The position numbers and the translations under genes are program-made. Under the pieces are notes generated by a model. The model had not been told where the DNA came from, made no database searches, and saw only the letters and a program-made list of their open reading frames with translations. Below, one piece after another: positions 1 to 6,850 of a stretch of DNA of 6,990 nt. Every line of letters starts with the position of its first letter. The stretch's first letter is position 1. The stretch is from Bacteroidota bacterium. GTDB taxonomy: Bacteria > Bacteroidota > Bacteroidia > Chitinophagales > Chitinophagaceae. The DNA is taken from the NCBI GenBank assembly GCA_023386855.1, contig JAEWIW010000097.1:1-6990 (forward strand), written 5' to 3'.

Positions 1-51
1 GTTCATGCACAGGAACAGGCCGAGATCATTGACACTGCTTTTTCAATTTAA
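1..51 (+). CDS. sucA: C-terminal end of probable 2-oxoglutarate dehydrogenase E1 (partial)
   Basis: Only the last 17 codons are in the window, ending in TAA at 49-51. They read VHAQEQAEIIDTAFSI. The pattern VHxxEQxxIIxxAF resembles the extreme C-terminus of Bacteroidota SucA/OdhA as I remember it. The next gene, 12 bp downstream on the same strand, is clearly the E2 subunit of the same complex, and sucA-sucB is the usual order. E1 is the thiamine-diphosphate enzyme that decarboxylates 2-oxoglutarate and passes the succinyl group to the lipoyl arm of E2. The identification rests mostly on context, because 17 residues carry little information. The alternative is another E1-type or unrelated gene that happens to precede odhB. 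Confidence 0.7.
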   Translation, partial: VHAQEQAEIIDTAFSI

Positions 52-63
52 TAAACCATCAAC

Positions 64-1350
64 ATGATCGATATAAAAGTTCCAACGGTTGGAGAATCCA
101 TTAGCGAGGTGACCTTATTGAAGTGGGTCAAAAAAGAAGGTGAATATGTAGAAAGAGATGAAGTGATTGCTGAACTGGAAAGTGAAAAAGCTACATTCGA
201 AGTGAATGCTGAGCAGGCAGGTACGCTTAAGTACCATGCACAGGAAGGTGATAACCTTAAGATTGGTGATGTACTGGCAAGCATTGATGAAACCGCTGCA
301 AAGCCAGAAGGAACGCCAGCTCCTGAAGGTGCACCAGCAAAAGAAGATAAGGCCGAAGCACCGGTTGCGGCTGGTATTGCTGAATCAAAATTCAATCAAA
401 ACCAGCCTGGCGATGGGCAGGGAATCAAAGCGCCAGCGGCAGAAGGGGCCAAAAATGTTCCTTCGGATCTTAAAGCCTCTCCTGTAGCAGCGGCTATCCT
501 TGCCGATAAGAAAGTGGATCCCAAATCGGTTACTCCAAGCGGGTTCCAGGGAAAAATACTCAAGCATGATGTACTCGATGCATTGAACAACCCGGGCCGT
601 ACACCAGGCAGGGAACTGTTTACCAGGGAAGAGCGTAGCGAGAAGATGAGCAACCTTCGTAAAACGGTTTCACGCAGGCTGGTGGAAGCAAAGAATACCA
701 CGGCCATGCTCACTACTTTCAATGAAGTGGACATGAGCCATATCATGGAGATCCGATCAAAATATAAAGACAAGTTTAAAGAGATCCACGGGGTGGGACT
801 TGGCTTTATGAGCTTTTTTACCAAGGCCGTTTGTTATGCGCTCCAGGAATGGCCTGCTGTAAACGCATATATAGATGGTGATTCATTAATCTTCCATGAG
901 TACTGTGATATTTCCATAGCCGTGTCTTCACCAAAAGGACTTGTTGTACCCGTGATCAGGAATGCTGAAAGCCTCAGCATGGCTGATATCGAAAAGAAAG
1001 TGGTTGAGCTGGCAAAGAAAGCCAGGGATTCCAAGCTCAGTTTCGAAGAAATGCAGGGCGGAACCTTCACTATTACAAATGGTGGCGTATTTGGTTCATT
1101 GCTGAGTACACCCATTATCAATATTCCGCAATCGGCTATCCTTGGAATGCATAAGATCGAAGAAAGACCTATTGCATTGAATGGACAGGTAGTGATAAGA
1201 CCGATGATGTATGTGGCACTGAGCTATGATCACCGGATCATTGACGGAAGGGAATCGGTTAGTTTCCTGGTTAGAGTGAAGGAATTACTGGAGAATCCTG
1301 CACTGCTACTGTTTGGTAAAGATCCTGTAAAAACCTTGCTGGAATTATAG
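64..1350 (+). CDS. odhB: Dihydrolipoyllysine-residue succinyltransferase, E2 of the 2-oxoglutarate dehydrogenase complex
   Basis: This 428-residue protein has the standard E2 layout. One lipoyl domain spans about residues 1-77, with the lipoylated lysine at Lys42 in ESEKATFEV. An Ala/Pro/Glu-rich flexible linker covers about 78-135. A peripheral subunit-binding domain follows at about 138-174, starting [12 protein letters not shown] and ending [12 protein letters not shown]. The acyltransferase core runs from about 190 to the end, with the catalytic DHRIIDG motif at 389-395 (His390, Asp394). It transfers the succinyl group from the lipoyl arm to CoA in the TCA cycle, in the cytoplasm. The [11 protein letters not shown] signature and the sucA-like tail just upstream favour the succinyltransferase over pyruvate dehydrogenase E2. 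The ATG at 64 opens directly on the conserved lipoyl-domain start ([10 protein letters not shown]), and it lies 12 bp after the upstream stop, which suggests an operon. sucB is the synonymous symbol. Confidence 0.95.
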   Translation: MIDIKVPTVGESISEVTLLKWVKKEGEYVERDEVIAELESEKATFEVNAEQAGTLKYHAQEGDNLKIGDVLASIDETAAKPEGTPAPEGAPAKEDKAEAPVAAGIAESKFNQNQPGDGQGIKAPAAEGAKNVPSDLKASPVAAAILADKKVDPKSVTPSGFQGKILKHDVLDALNNPGRTPGRELFTREERSEKMSNLRKTVSRRLVEAKNTTAMLTTFNEVDMSHIMEIRSKYKDKFKEIHGVGLGFMSFFTKAVCYALQEWPAVNAYIDGDSLIFHEYCDISIAVSSPKGLVVPVIRNAESLSMADIEKKVVELAKKARDSKLSFEEMQGGTFTITNGGVFGSLLSTPIINIPQSAILGMHKIEERPIALNGQVVIRPMMYVALSYDHRIIDGRESVSFLVRVKELLENPALLLFGKDPVKTLLEL

Positions 1351-2525
1351 TGTATCCTTTCGCGCACCTGAATACCGCACGCGACATCATAGCACATTAC
1401 GAGGGGGCTGATCCTTTCCACCATTTTATAAAGGGCTATTTCAGGGAGCACAAAAAAGCAGGATCGCGCGACAGGAAGCAGATCACGCATTTATGTTATA
1501 GCTATTTCCGGATAGGAAAAATGATGGCTGCAAATTCATTCGAAGAAAGAATGATTGCAGCCCTTTTTTTATGCGAAGAAGAACCCTCTGATTACCTGCA
1601 TGCTTTTGAACCTTCATGGAATGAGCAGCTTGAAGATCATCCATCCCTTGCAAAAAAATTACAATGGCTCACTGCGAAAACCAATGATATTGATCCATCG
1701 CAGATATTTCCTTTTGATGCTGACTTAAGTGATGGTATCAACAGGCAGGATTTTATTTTGTCGCATGTAAAGCAGCCTGACCTGCATATCAGGTTGCGAC
1801 CTAATGCCAGTGCATCGTTAATTAAACAATTGAGTAGCATTCCTGGTTTTTTATCTGCCAAAGAAGATACCATGGTGTTTAAAAACGGAACCAGGTTAGA
1901 TGAGCAGGTTTCCATCAACAAGGATTTTGTTGTGCAGGATCAAAGTTCACAGCAGGTTAGGGAATTCTTTCCAGCCTTTCCCTCATCTCATCATAAAGTC
2001 TCCATCTGGGATGCCTGTGCCGCCAGCGGAGGTAAGAGCATAATGGCTTATGATCACTATAAAAATATTGAACTAACGGTCACGGACATACGAAGTTCTA
2101 TCTTGGTTAATTTGAAGGAACGGCTTGCACAAGGTGGGATCACCGGGTATCATTCAATGGTAACTGATCTTTCAAAAGCCGCGCCCATGAAGGCTCCTGG
2201 CCAGTTCGGCCTGGTGATGGCCGATGTGCCCTGTTCAGGTTCAGGTACCTGGGGCAGAACGCCTGAGCAATTGGTCATGTTCCCCCAAAACAAGATAGGC
2301 GAATACCAGTTACTGCAAAGGGCTATACTACGAAACCTGTTTACTTCTGTTAAACCTGGCGGGTATTTACTTTATATTACCTGTTCGGTATTTAAACAGG
2401 AAAATGAAGAGAATGTTCAATTTATTCTTGGGGAAAGTGGATATCAACATCTTCGTTCAGGGATAATAAAAGGTTACGATCATAAAGCCGATACCATGTT
2501 CGCGGCGCTATTTGCACGACCCTGA
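1350..2525 (+). CDS. RsmB/NOP2-family RNA cytosine-5 methyltransferase
   Basis: This 391-residue protein is a class I SAM-dependent methyltransferase of the RsmB/NOP2/Fmu group, which methylates C5 of cytosine in RNA. VQDQSSQQV (195-203) is the family lead-in. Motif I for SAM binding is DACAASGGKS (221-230). Motif IV is ADVPCSGSGTWGR, with its Cys at 295. Motif VI is ITCS, with the presumed nucleophile Cys345, followed by the usual ENEENV. Residues 1-105 precede the catalytic part and may correspond to the NusB-like RNA-binding domain of RsmB, which I cannot confirm. The GTG at 1350 shares its G with the odhB stop (TAGTG). No in-frame ATG or GTG lies between it and the in-frame TAA at 1317-1319, so translation is probably coupled to odhB. 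Motif I has Ser where most relatives have Pro (CAxPGGK). The exact rRNA or tRNA target cannot be read from sequence, so no symbol is given. Confidence 0.9.
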   Translation: MYPFAHLNTARDIIAHYEGADPFHHFIKGYFREHKKAGSRDRKQITHLCYSYFRIGKMMAANSFEERMIAALFLCEEEPSDYLHAFEPSWNEQLEDHPSLAKKLQWLTAKTNDIDPSQIFPFDADLSDGINRQDFILSHVKQPDLHIRLRPNASASLIKQLSSIPGFLSAKEDTMVFKNGTRLDEQVSINKDFVVQDQSSQQVREFFPAFPSSHHKVSIWDACAASGGKSIMAYDHYKNIELTVTDIRSSILVNLKERLAQGGITGYHSMVTDLSKAAPMKAPGQFGLVMADVPCSGSGTWGRTPEQLVMFPQNKIGEYQLLQRAILRNLFTSVKPGGYLLYITCSVFKQENEENVQFILGESGYQHLRSGIIKGYDHKADTMFAALFARP

Positions 2526-2533
2526 GTAATGTT

Positions 2534-4246
2534 TCATTGATGCACCACTGTGATGGTTTGCTTTTGCTTCTTATCGAGGTATTGCAGCAGGTAAATGCCT
2601 TTGGGAAGGAATTTCAATTGATCCATTTGCACCAGCATAGGAATACCAGGTGTCATCGTAATATTCTTTTCATACACCACTGATCCTTTTGAATCTAATA
2701 ATCTCAATATTGCTTCAGTAGATTCACCAGACTTTATGGCAACAGCCAGGCTGGTATTAAAAGGATTGGGAAATGCTTTGATATTACTGTTAGTAAGGAT
2801 CTTATCCAGGGTCCTCTGCAATTGAAGGGTATACAGCTTTTCGTATGCCAGCCTGAAATCAGGAATGCCGTAGCCATATCGTTCAGGATCTGGTTGTTCA
2901 TACCGGTCTGCACTTTGTTTTACAGCATTGATCAGTTCCATATTCGTCATATCCGGGAAGGCTTGCCATAAGCAGGCAAATAAACCCGCAATGTTCGGCG
3001 TTGCGAAAGATGTTCCATTGCCAAAAAGTATTTCGCCCTGTGCATTGGTAATGGCGGTGCCCTGTCCAAGCGATAAAAGGTCGGGCTTAACTTTACCGGC
3101 AGCATTGGGACCCCAGCTGCTAAAAGCCGCGATGGTACCATCAGCCTTCACTGCCCCGATCGCTACCACGCTATCAGCATCTGCAGGAACGGCAACATAT
3201 CGCTCATCAGTACTGGCTGTTCCTGAATTACCTGCACTTACACAAACAATCATTCCTTTTGCTGCAGCAAGGTCTGCGGCAATGCTTGCGAGGGACGTAT
3301 TGCCATCACGGTTTGCATAAGAATGGTTTAACGAAGGATCATCGAATCCAATATACCCGAGTGATCCCGAAATGATATCTGCCCCTGCACTATCTGCATA
3401 TTCAGCTCCCAGTGCCCAAAAGAATTCTTCAACGGGATATTCTTCTGCTGCATTTTCTGTTCTTAGGAGGAAAAAGGAAGCGGCGGGAGCAGATCCTACC
3501 ATCCTGCCAGGAGAATTGGAAGCAATGATGGAAAGACAATGAGATCCATGGGTATTAACCTTGCTGATGCTTTTTGTATTTTCAACAAAATCATATCCTC
3601 CAAGTATTTGCTGGCCTGAACGGATACTATCCAGGGCAGGATTGGTATCATACCCGAAGAATCCTCCATCGAGCATGGCTATGATCATTCCTTTTCCTGT
3701 AAATCCTTTTTCATGGAGATATTCTCCCGAGTGCATATGTATTTGACGGAAAGCATCTCCATAGTCATAGTATTCTTCCATCCCTGCAGCGCGCCTGGTA
3801 CCGCTTAATAAGGGACGTGAAGGATGGCTGGTCACTTCATCAAAATGGCGTTGATACGGCACCGTTATACCTGGTGCTTTTATGGATGCAACGGGCTTTG
3901 TCTTTTTGATGAATGTGATGTTAGCCAACTGGTTCAAGGCAGACACATCGTTTATCCTGATGTATACACTGTTCAGCCATTTGGAAGCACTCACTACTTC
4001 AATTCCAGGGAATTTACTAAGGCTGTCAAGGTAATATCCTGAAACCGGGAGATCCGTAGAATCCAGGGTTAACTTCTGCCGGGTTCTTCTTTGAATAGCT
4101 TTGGAAGAAAGATACTGAGCAGGCTGTTCAAGTGAAAAACTGTTATGTGCTTTGTCGGTAAATTCAACGAGGTACCTGCTGTATTGGGCATGCAGTTCAT
4201 GTCGGGCAATGAAGAAAGCAAGTATTAGGAATAAAGCTCTTGACAT
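2534..4246 (-). CDS. Secreted subtilisin-like (S8) serine protease with T9SS C-terminal sorting domain
   Basis: This 570-residue protein starts with a Sec signal peptide (about 1-20, probable cleavage after LHA). Residues 21-125 form an N-terminal region with RYLVEFTDK, QRRTRQKL and DLPVSG, typical of the propeptide-like part of Bacteroidota S8 proteases. The S8 catalytic domain covers about 183-468. The triad is Asp193 (AMLDGGF), His233 (NTHGSH) and Ser413 (GNGTSFATPN), with the oxyanion-hole Asn340 in SAGNSG. Residues 488-570 look like a type A T9SS sorting domain: AFPNPF at the start, GSVVYEK, LPKGIYLL, and a Lys-rich strand before the end. The protein is thus expected to cross the inner membrane by Sec, cross the outer membrane by T9SS, and act at the surface or in the medium. 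Substrates are unknown. The gene converges on the RNA methyltransferase with an 8-bp gap. It lies 71 bp downstream of the lipoprotein gene, and no clear TAnnTTTG promoter is visible between them. Confidence 0.93.
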   Translation of the reverse strand: MSRALFLILAFFIARHELHAQYSRYLVEFTDKAHNSFSLEQPAQYLSSKAIQRRTRQKLTLDSTDLPVSGYYLDSLSKFPGIEVVSASKWLNSVYIRINDVSALNQLANITFIKKTKPVASIKAPGITVPYQRHFDEVTSHPSRPLLSGTRRAAGMEEYYDYGDAFRQIHMHSGEYLHEKGFTGKGMIIAMLDGGFFGYDTNPALDSIRSGQQILGGYDFVENTKSISKVNTHGSHCLSIIASNSPGRMVGSAPAASFFLLRTENAAEEYPVEEFFWALGAEYADSAGADIISGSLGYIGFDDPSLNHSYANRDGNTSLASIAADLAAAKGMIVCVSAGNSGTASTDERYVAVPADADSVVAIGAVKADGTIAAFSSWGPNAAGKVKPDLLSLGQGTAITNAQGEILFGNGTSFATPNIAGLFACLWQAFPDMTNMELINAVKQSADRYEQPDPERYGYGIPDFRLAYEKLYTLQLQRTLDKILTNSNIKAFPNPFNTSLAVAIKSGESTEAILRLLDSKGSVVYEKNITMTPGIPMLVQMDQLKFLPKGIYLLQYLDKKQKQTITVVHQ

Positions 4247-4317
4247 GATATTAATTAAGACAGCCCAATCATCCCCGTTGTTGTATAAGCAGTAATAAAC
4301 TCCTTAAATAAACCGGG

Positions 4318-5088
4318 TCAATTATGATCTTTGATACGCATTGACAGGGCAAACCCTGTTCTGAATCCTGGCTGCCCTGAAGTGGGTGGCTGGTATTCCC
4401 ACATCTCGATATTTTTTGATACCATGCCGATTCCCTTTGCATACTGTTCATTCCAGAGGATCTTATATCCATAGGAATCTGGTATTTCAACCGGTACGTT
4501 TACACTATCCTCTACCTGGAAAATCGAAACGGTGCTATCATAAGTTTTTCCATTGATTTCTACAGGTTGGCCAACATTCTCGTATATCGACTCCCAGTAT
4601 TGAATGTCCTCATCAACACTGAATGAATAGGATGATTCAAAGGGTTTGGATGGAAGATAAGTATTGGCTCTCCAGGTATATCCTTCTTTAACCGGTGAAA
4701 CGAGTTTATTGAAACGAAGGTTGTTTTCGACCACTTCAATATTGTTTCCGGCTTCTACAATTAAATAGGTCATTACCGGCGTCCAGTCGGCCTCGTTTGT
4801 ACTGCCAGGTTTGCGCAATGAACGGATGATCCTCCAGGCGGGCCGTTGCAGGTTATCCGTTACCTGCTCATCCACCAGGTCCCGGGCTTCATAATGAATA
4901 ACCGTATCCTGTTGCCCGAAATTGATGAAAACGGTTGAATCAAGATCGTAAAGAATGTACTTGCCTTTTTGAAGACTAAAGTACTCTTTTGCAGTATCAG
5001 CTTCGAAGGTGGCCGTTTCCTTTTTACAGGAATTAAAACCAGCCAGGGCCATTGAAAGGATTACGGTAAGGGTAAAAATTCTTTTCAT
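4318..5088 (-). CDS. Predicted lipoprotein of unknown function
   Basis: I do not recognise a named family. The 256-residue product begins MKRIFTLTVILSMALAGFNSC: a basic N-terminus, a hydrophobic stretch, then Cys21 as the probable lipidated residue. The -3 position is Phe rather than Leu, a relaxed lipobox of a kind common in Bacteroidota, and KKE follows the Cys. The mature part is acidic and rich in aromatic residues and predicted beta-strand, with no visible catalytic motif and no further membrane segment. It ends in MRIKDHN, a tail I associate with uncharacterised Bacteroidota lipoproteins. The reading frame stays open upstream to an ATG at 5193. I reject that start because it would put 35 residues before the signal peptide and overlap mnmA by 50 bp. 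An ATG at 5106 is possible but falls in a hairpin loop. The gene lies 55 bp after mnmA and 71 bp before the secreted protease. Confidence 0.8.
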   Translation of the reverse strand: MKRIFTLTVILSMALAGFNSCKKETATFEADTAKEYFSLQKGKYILYDLDSTVFINFGQQDTVIHYEARDLVDEQVTDNLQRPAWRIIRSLRKPGSTNEADWTPVMTYLIVEAGNNIEVVENNLRFNKLVSPVKEGYTWRANTYLPSKPFESSYSFSVDEDIQYWESIYENVGQPVEINGKTYDSTVSIFQVEDSVNVPVEIPDSYGYKILWNEQYAKGIGMVSKNIEMWEYQPPTSGQPGFRTGFALSMRIKDHN

Positions 5089-5097
5089 GAATGGGTA

Positions 5098-5115
5098 TTT
5101 AGCCATGCGGCTAAA
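5098..5115 (-). promoter_or_regulatory. Perfect 7-bp stem-loop just upstream of the lipoprotein start
   Basis: TTTAGCC (5098-5104) and GGCTAAA (5109-5115) are exact inverse complements around a 4-base loop. The hairpin lies between the mnmA stop and the lipoprotein gene and ends 9 bases before the ATG at 5088. On the minus strand it is followed by ATACCC and not by a run of T, so it does not look like an intrinsic terminator. It could affect translation initiation or mRNA processing of the lipoprotein gene, or it could be chance. The inverted repeat is seen directly, while any role is inferred. Confidence 0.4.
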
Positions 5116-5143
5116 GCTGATGGAAAACGGTGTTAAGGAAGGA

Positions 5144-6262
5144 TTATTGTAACTGTTCCAAAACAGGCATGCTTCTTTGAATGATACCACCACCGATTAC
5201 GTCATTGCCTTCATAAAAAACAGCGCTTTGACCCGGTGCAATTCCCTTTGCATCCTCGAAAAAGCTGACCCTGATATTGCTGCCCTCCTCGTAAAGGTTG
5301 GAAAGCGTTCCCCGATCTTTGTACCTGATCTTGGTTATAGCTTCCATGCCATCTGTGATGCCGTCGTACTTGATCCAGTTGATCTTCGACACCATCATAT
5401 CGGCCCGGTTAAGGTCTTCTTCATCACCCAAAACCACCGTGTTGGATTCAGGAAGAATATTAGTAACATACACAGGCTTTCCAAAAGTGATATCCAGCCC
5501 TTTTCGTTGACCAATAGTGTAAAATGGATAACCCTTATGTTTGCCAAGGATCTTTCCTTCCTTGTCGACAAAATTTCCACCCATTACTTTTTCTTCCAGG
5601 CCTTCAACCCTTCTTTTCAGGAAACCGCGGTAATCATTATCGGGAACAAAGCAGATCTCGTAACTCTCGCTTTTTTTCGCCAGTTCAGGGTAGCCATAAT
5701 CCAGTGCCATCTGGCGGATCTCTGTTTTACGGAAATTACCCAGTGGAAGAAGGGTCCGGGATAGCAGGTCCTGTTGAAGACCCCATAGAACATAGCTCTG
5801 GTCCTTGGTTTCATCAAGTCCCTTGCTGAGGTAATAGCGGTCGTTGGTATGCTGGTGAATATTAGCGTAGTGACCTGTTGCAATGAATTCGCAATCGAGC
5901 GCATCGGCCCTTTTCAGCAGCGCCCTCCATTTGATATGGGTATTACACATCACGCAGGGGTTGGGCGTTCGGCCGGCAAGATATTCTTCAACAAAATTTT
6001 CAATAACCGCATCGCCAAATTCATCGCGGATGTCTAGTATGAAATGCGGAAAGCCATGCTGAACCGCAGCCATCCTTGCATCATTGAATGAGTCAATATT
6101 GCAGCATCCTGTTTCTTTTTTACTTCCCCCGCTGGCGGCATAATCCCAGGTTTTCATTGTGATGCCCACTACTTCGTATCCCTGGTCGTTTAGCATCAGT
6201 GCGGCCACCGTACTATCGATACCACCACTCATGGCTACCAGCACTTTTCCTTTCCTGCTCAT
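5144..6262 (-). CDS. mnmA: tRNA-specific 2-thiouridylase MnmA
   Basis: This 372-residue protein, close to the roughly 370 usual for the family, makes the 2-thio group on wobble uridine 34 of tRNAs for Lys, Glu and Gln. It activates the uridine with ATP and uses sulfur relayed from a cysteine desulfurase. The PP-loop SGGIDS is at residues 12-17, after the start MSRKGKVLVAM. The active-site segment is GRTPNPCVMCNTHIKW, with Cys103 and Cys106. GHYA follows at 130-133. The second conserved cysteine is Cys204 in SYEICFVPD, and GQRKGL at 251-256 is the usual signature before the C-terminal beta-barrel. In E. coli MnmA the matching residues are Asp99, Cys102 and Cys199, so this protein has Cys in place of Asp. 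A TATCTTTG promoter-like element lies about 21 bases before the ATG, so the gene may be transcribed on its own as well as from ssb. Older symbol trmU. Confidence 0.96.
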   Translation of the reverse strand: MSRKGKVLVAMSGGIDSTVAALMLNDQGYEVVGITMKTWDYAASGGSKKETGCCNIDSFNDARMAAVQHGFPHFILDIRDEFGDAVIENFVEEYLAGRTPNPCVMCNTHIKWRALLKRADALDCEFIATGHYANIHQHTNDRYYLSKGLDETKDQSYVLWGLQQDLLSRTLLPLGNFRKTEIRQMALDYGYPELAKKSESYEICFVPDNDYRGFLKRRVEGLEEKVMGGNFVDKEGKILGKHKGYPFYTIGQRKGLDITFGKPVYVTNILPESNTVVLGDEEDLNRADMMVSKINWIKYDGITDGMEAITKIRYKDRGTLSNLYEEGSNIRVSFFEDAKGIAPGQSAVFYEGNDVIGGGIIQRSMPVLEQLQ

Positions 6263-6283
6263 GGTTGTTTACAATTGAGTCTG

Positions 6284-6291
6284 CAAAGATA
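6284..6291 (-). promoter_or_regulatory. Candidate -7 promoter element of mnmA (TATCTTTG)
   Basis: The minus strand reads TATCTTTG, an exact match to the Bacteroidota sigma-A -7 consensus TAnnTTTG. It lies 21 bases upstream of the mnmA ATG, which would give a short leader of roughly 15 bases. No TTTG stands at the expected 19-20 base spacing upstream, so only half of the bipartite promoter is supported. It sits in the 63-bp gap between ssb and mnmA, the right place for an internal promoter. Confidence 0.55.
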
Positions 6292-6325
6292 CAAAGGATC
6301 AGGGAAAGTGCCGGTACATGGTGTT

Positions 6326-6754
6326 TTAGAAAGGAAGGTCGTCGTCCATGGGCTCTTCAAGGGTAGAAGCGACCTGGTTATTGGCAGCAGGCAGGTTATT
6401 CTGGTATCCAGCAGCCTGTACGGCAGGTTGTCCCTGGCCTTCAGATTTCCCTCCCAGTAACTGGATACTCAGTACCCGGAGGTATAATCCAGCACCTGGT
6501 GTTCCATCCTTACGGGTAAAGGTCCTGACCTCGGGGAACCCTTCCACGTACACCTGCGTTCCTTTTTTAAGGTAAGGCGCTACACCTGTTTTTTCACTCC
6601 AGTAAGAACAATCCACCCATATGGTTTTTGGCTCTTTCTGGGGGTCGGCGCTTTTTTCTGTATGGGCAACGGTAAAATTCATCACCGACCTTCCGCTTAC
6701 GGTATTGGTCACACAATCCCTTCCCAGGTGGCCAATCATTTGGAGCTTTATCAT
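6326..6754 (-). CDS. ssb: Single-stranded DNA-binding protein
   Basis: This 142-residue protein has an N-terminal OB-fold at about residues 1-101. It opens MIKLQMIGHLGRD and contains SVMNFTVAHTE, TIWVDCSYW, YLKKGTQVYVEG and LRVLSIQLLGG, the recognisable SSB strands in order. A Gln/Asn/Ala/Gly-rich linker (about 102-132) leads to the acidic tip MDDDLPF. That tip is the peptide through which SSBs recruit DNA-repair and replication partners. The protein coats single-stranded DNA during replication, recombination and repair. It is shorter than E. coli SSB (about 178), mainly because of the short linker. The core WVDCSYW, where many SSBs have a W-H-x-C/V-type strand, resembles the Chitinophagaceae form I remember. 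The organism may carry another ssb copy elsewhere, which cannot be judged here. A promoter-like pair (TTTG, 20 bases, TAATTTG) lies upstream. Confidence 0.95.
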   Translation of the reverse strand: MIKLQMIGHLGRDCVTNTVSGRSVMNFTVAHTEKSADPQKEPKTIWVDCSYWSEKTGVAPYLKKGTQVYVEGFPEVRTFTRKDGTPGAGLYLRVLSIQLLGGKSEGQGQPAVQAAGYQNNLPAANNQVASTLEEPMDDDLPF

Positions 6755-6780
6755 AATTGAAAATTTTTGGCTTAAAGGGG

Positions 6781-6811
6781 CAAATTAGTCTTTTGCCAAA
6801 AGCAGTCCAAA
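6781..6811 (-). promoter_or_regulatory. Candidate ssb promoter
   Basis: On the minus strand TTTG (6811-6808) is followed after 20 bases by TAATTTG (6787-6781). This resembles the Bacteroidota -33 TTTG / -7 TAnnTTTG promoter, with the -7 element one base short of consensus. The ATG of ssb at 6754 lies 26 bases beyond it, giving a leader of about 20 bases. Spacing and position fit, but the -7 match is imperfect. Confidence 0.45.
6790..6802. repeat. Palindrome CTTTTG-C-CAAAAG inside the ssb promoter spacer
   Basis: CTTTTG (6790-6795) and CAAAAG (6797-6802) are exact inverse complements around one base. The palindrome lies between the candidate -33 and -7 elements of ssb, a usual place for a repressor operator. 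It is short and AT-rich, so chance is quite possible. No matching regulator is visible in the window. Confidence 0.35.
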
Positions 6812-6830
6812 GTGATCTTATCCATTTTAT

Positions 6831-6850
6831 GCGTTGTTTTTCCACAACGC
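6831..6850. repeat. 7-bp inverted repeat GCGTTGT / ACAACGC
   Basis: GCGTTGT (6831-6837) and ACAACGC (6844-6850) pair perfectly around a 6-base loop. No T-run follows on either strand, so it does not look like an intrinsic terminator. Its loop side contains TTTTCCACA, one base from the DnaA-box consensus TTATCCACA. A role upstream of ssb is possible but unproven. Confidence 0.4.

Noticed and set aside
396..824. 142-residue open frame on the minus strand inside odhB
   Set aside because: It is antisense to a well-supported E2 gene and low in complexity. It has no domain, start context or neighbour to support it.
2928..3320. 130-residue open frame on the plus strand inside the protease gene
   Set aside because: It is antisense to the catalytic domain of the S8 protease, and its Ala/Pro/Ser-rich translation is typical of a shadow frame.
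5089..5193. Upstream extension of the lipoprotein gene to an ATG at 5193, or to 5106
   Set aside because: The 5193 start adds 35 residues before an evident lipoprotein signal peptide and overlaps the end of mnmA by 50 bp. The 5106 start adds six residues and lies in a hairpin loop. The ATG at 5088 gives a normal signal peptide.
5177..5764. 195-residue open frame on the plus strand inside mnmA
   Set aside because: It lies wholly antisense to a gene with clear motifs, has no family features, and is a shadow of mnmA codon structure.
6831..6850. Inverted repeat as an intrinsic terminator of a gene right of the window
   Set aside because: No T-run follows the stem on either strand, and no coding sequence is seen ending just before it.
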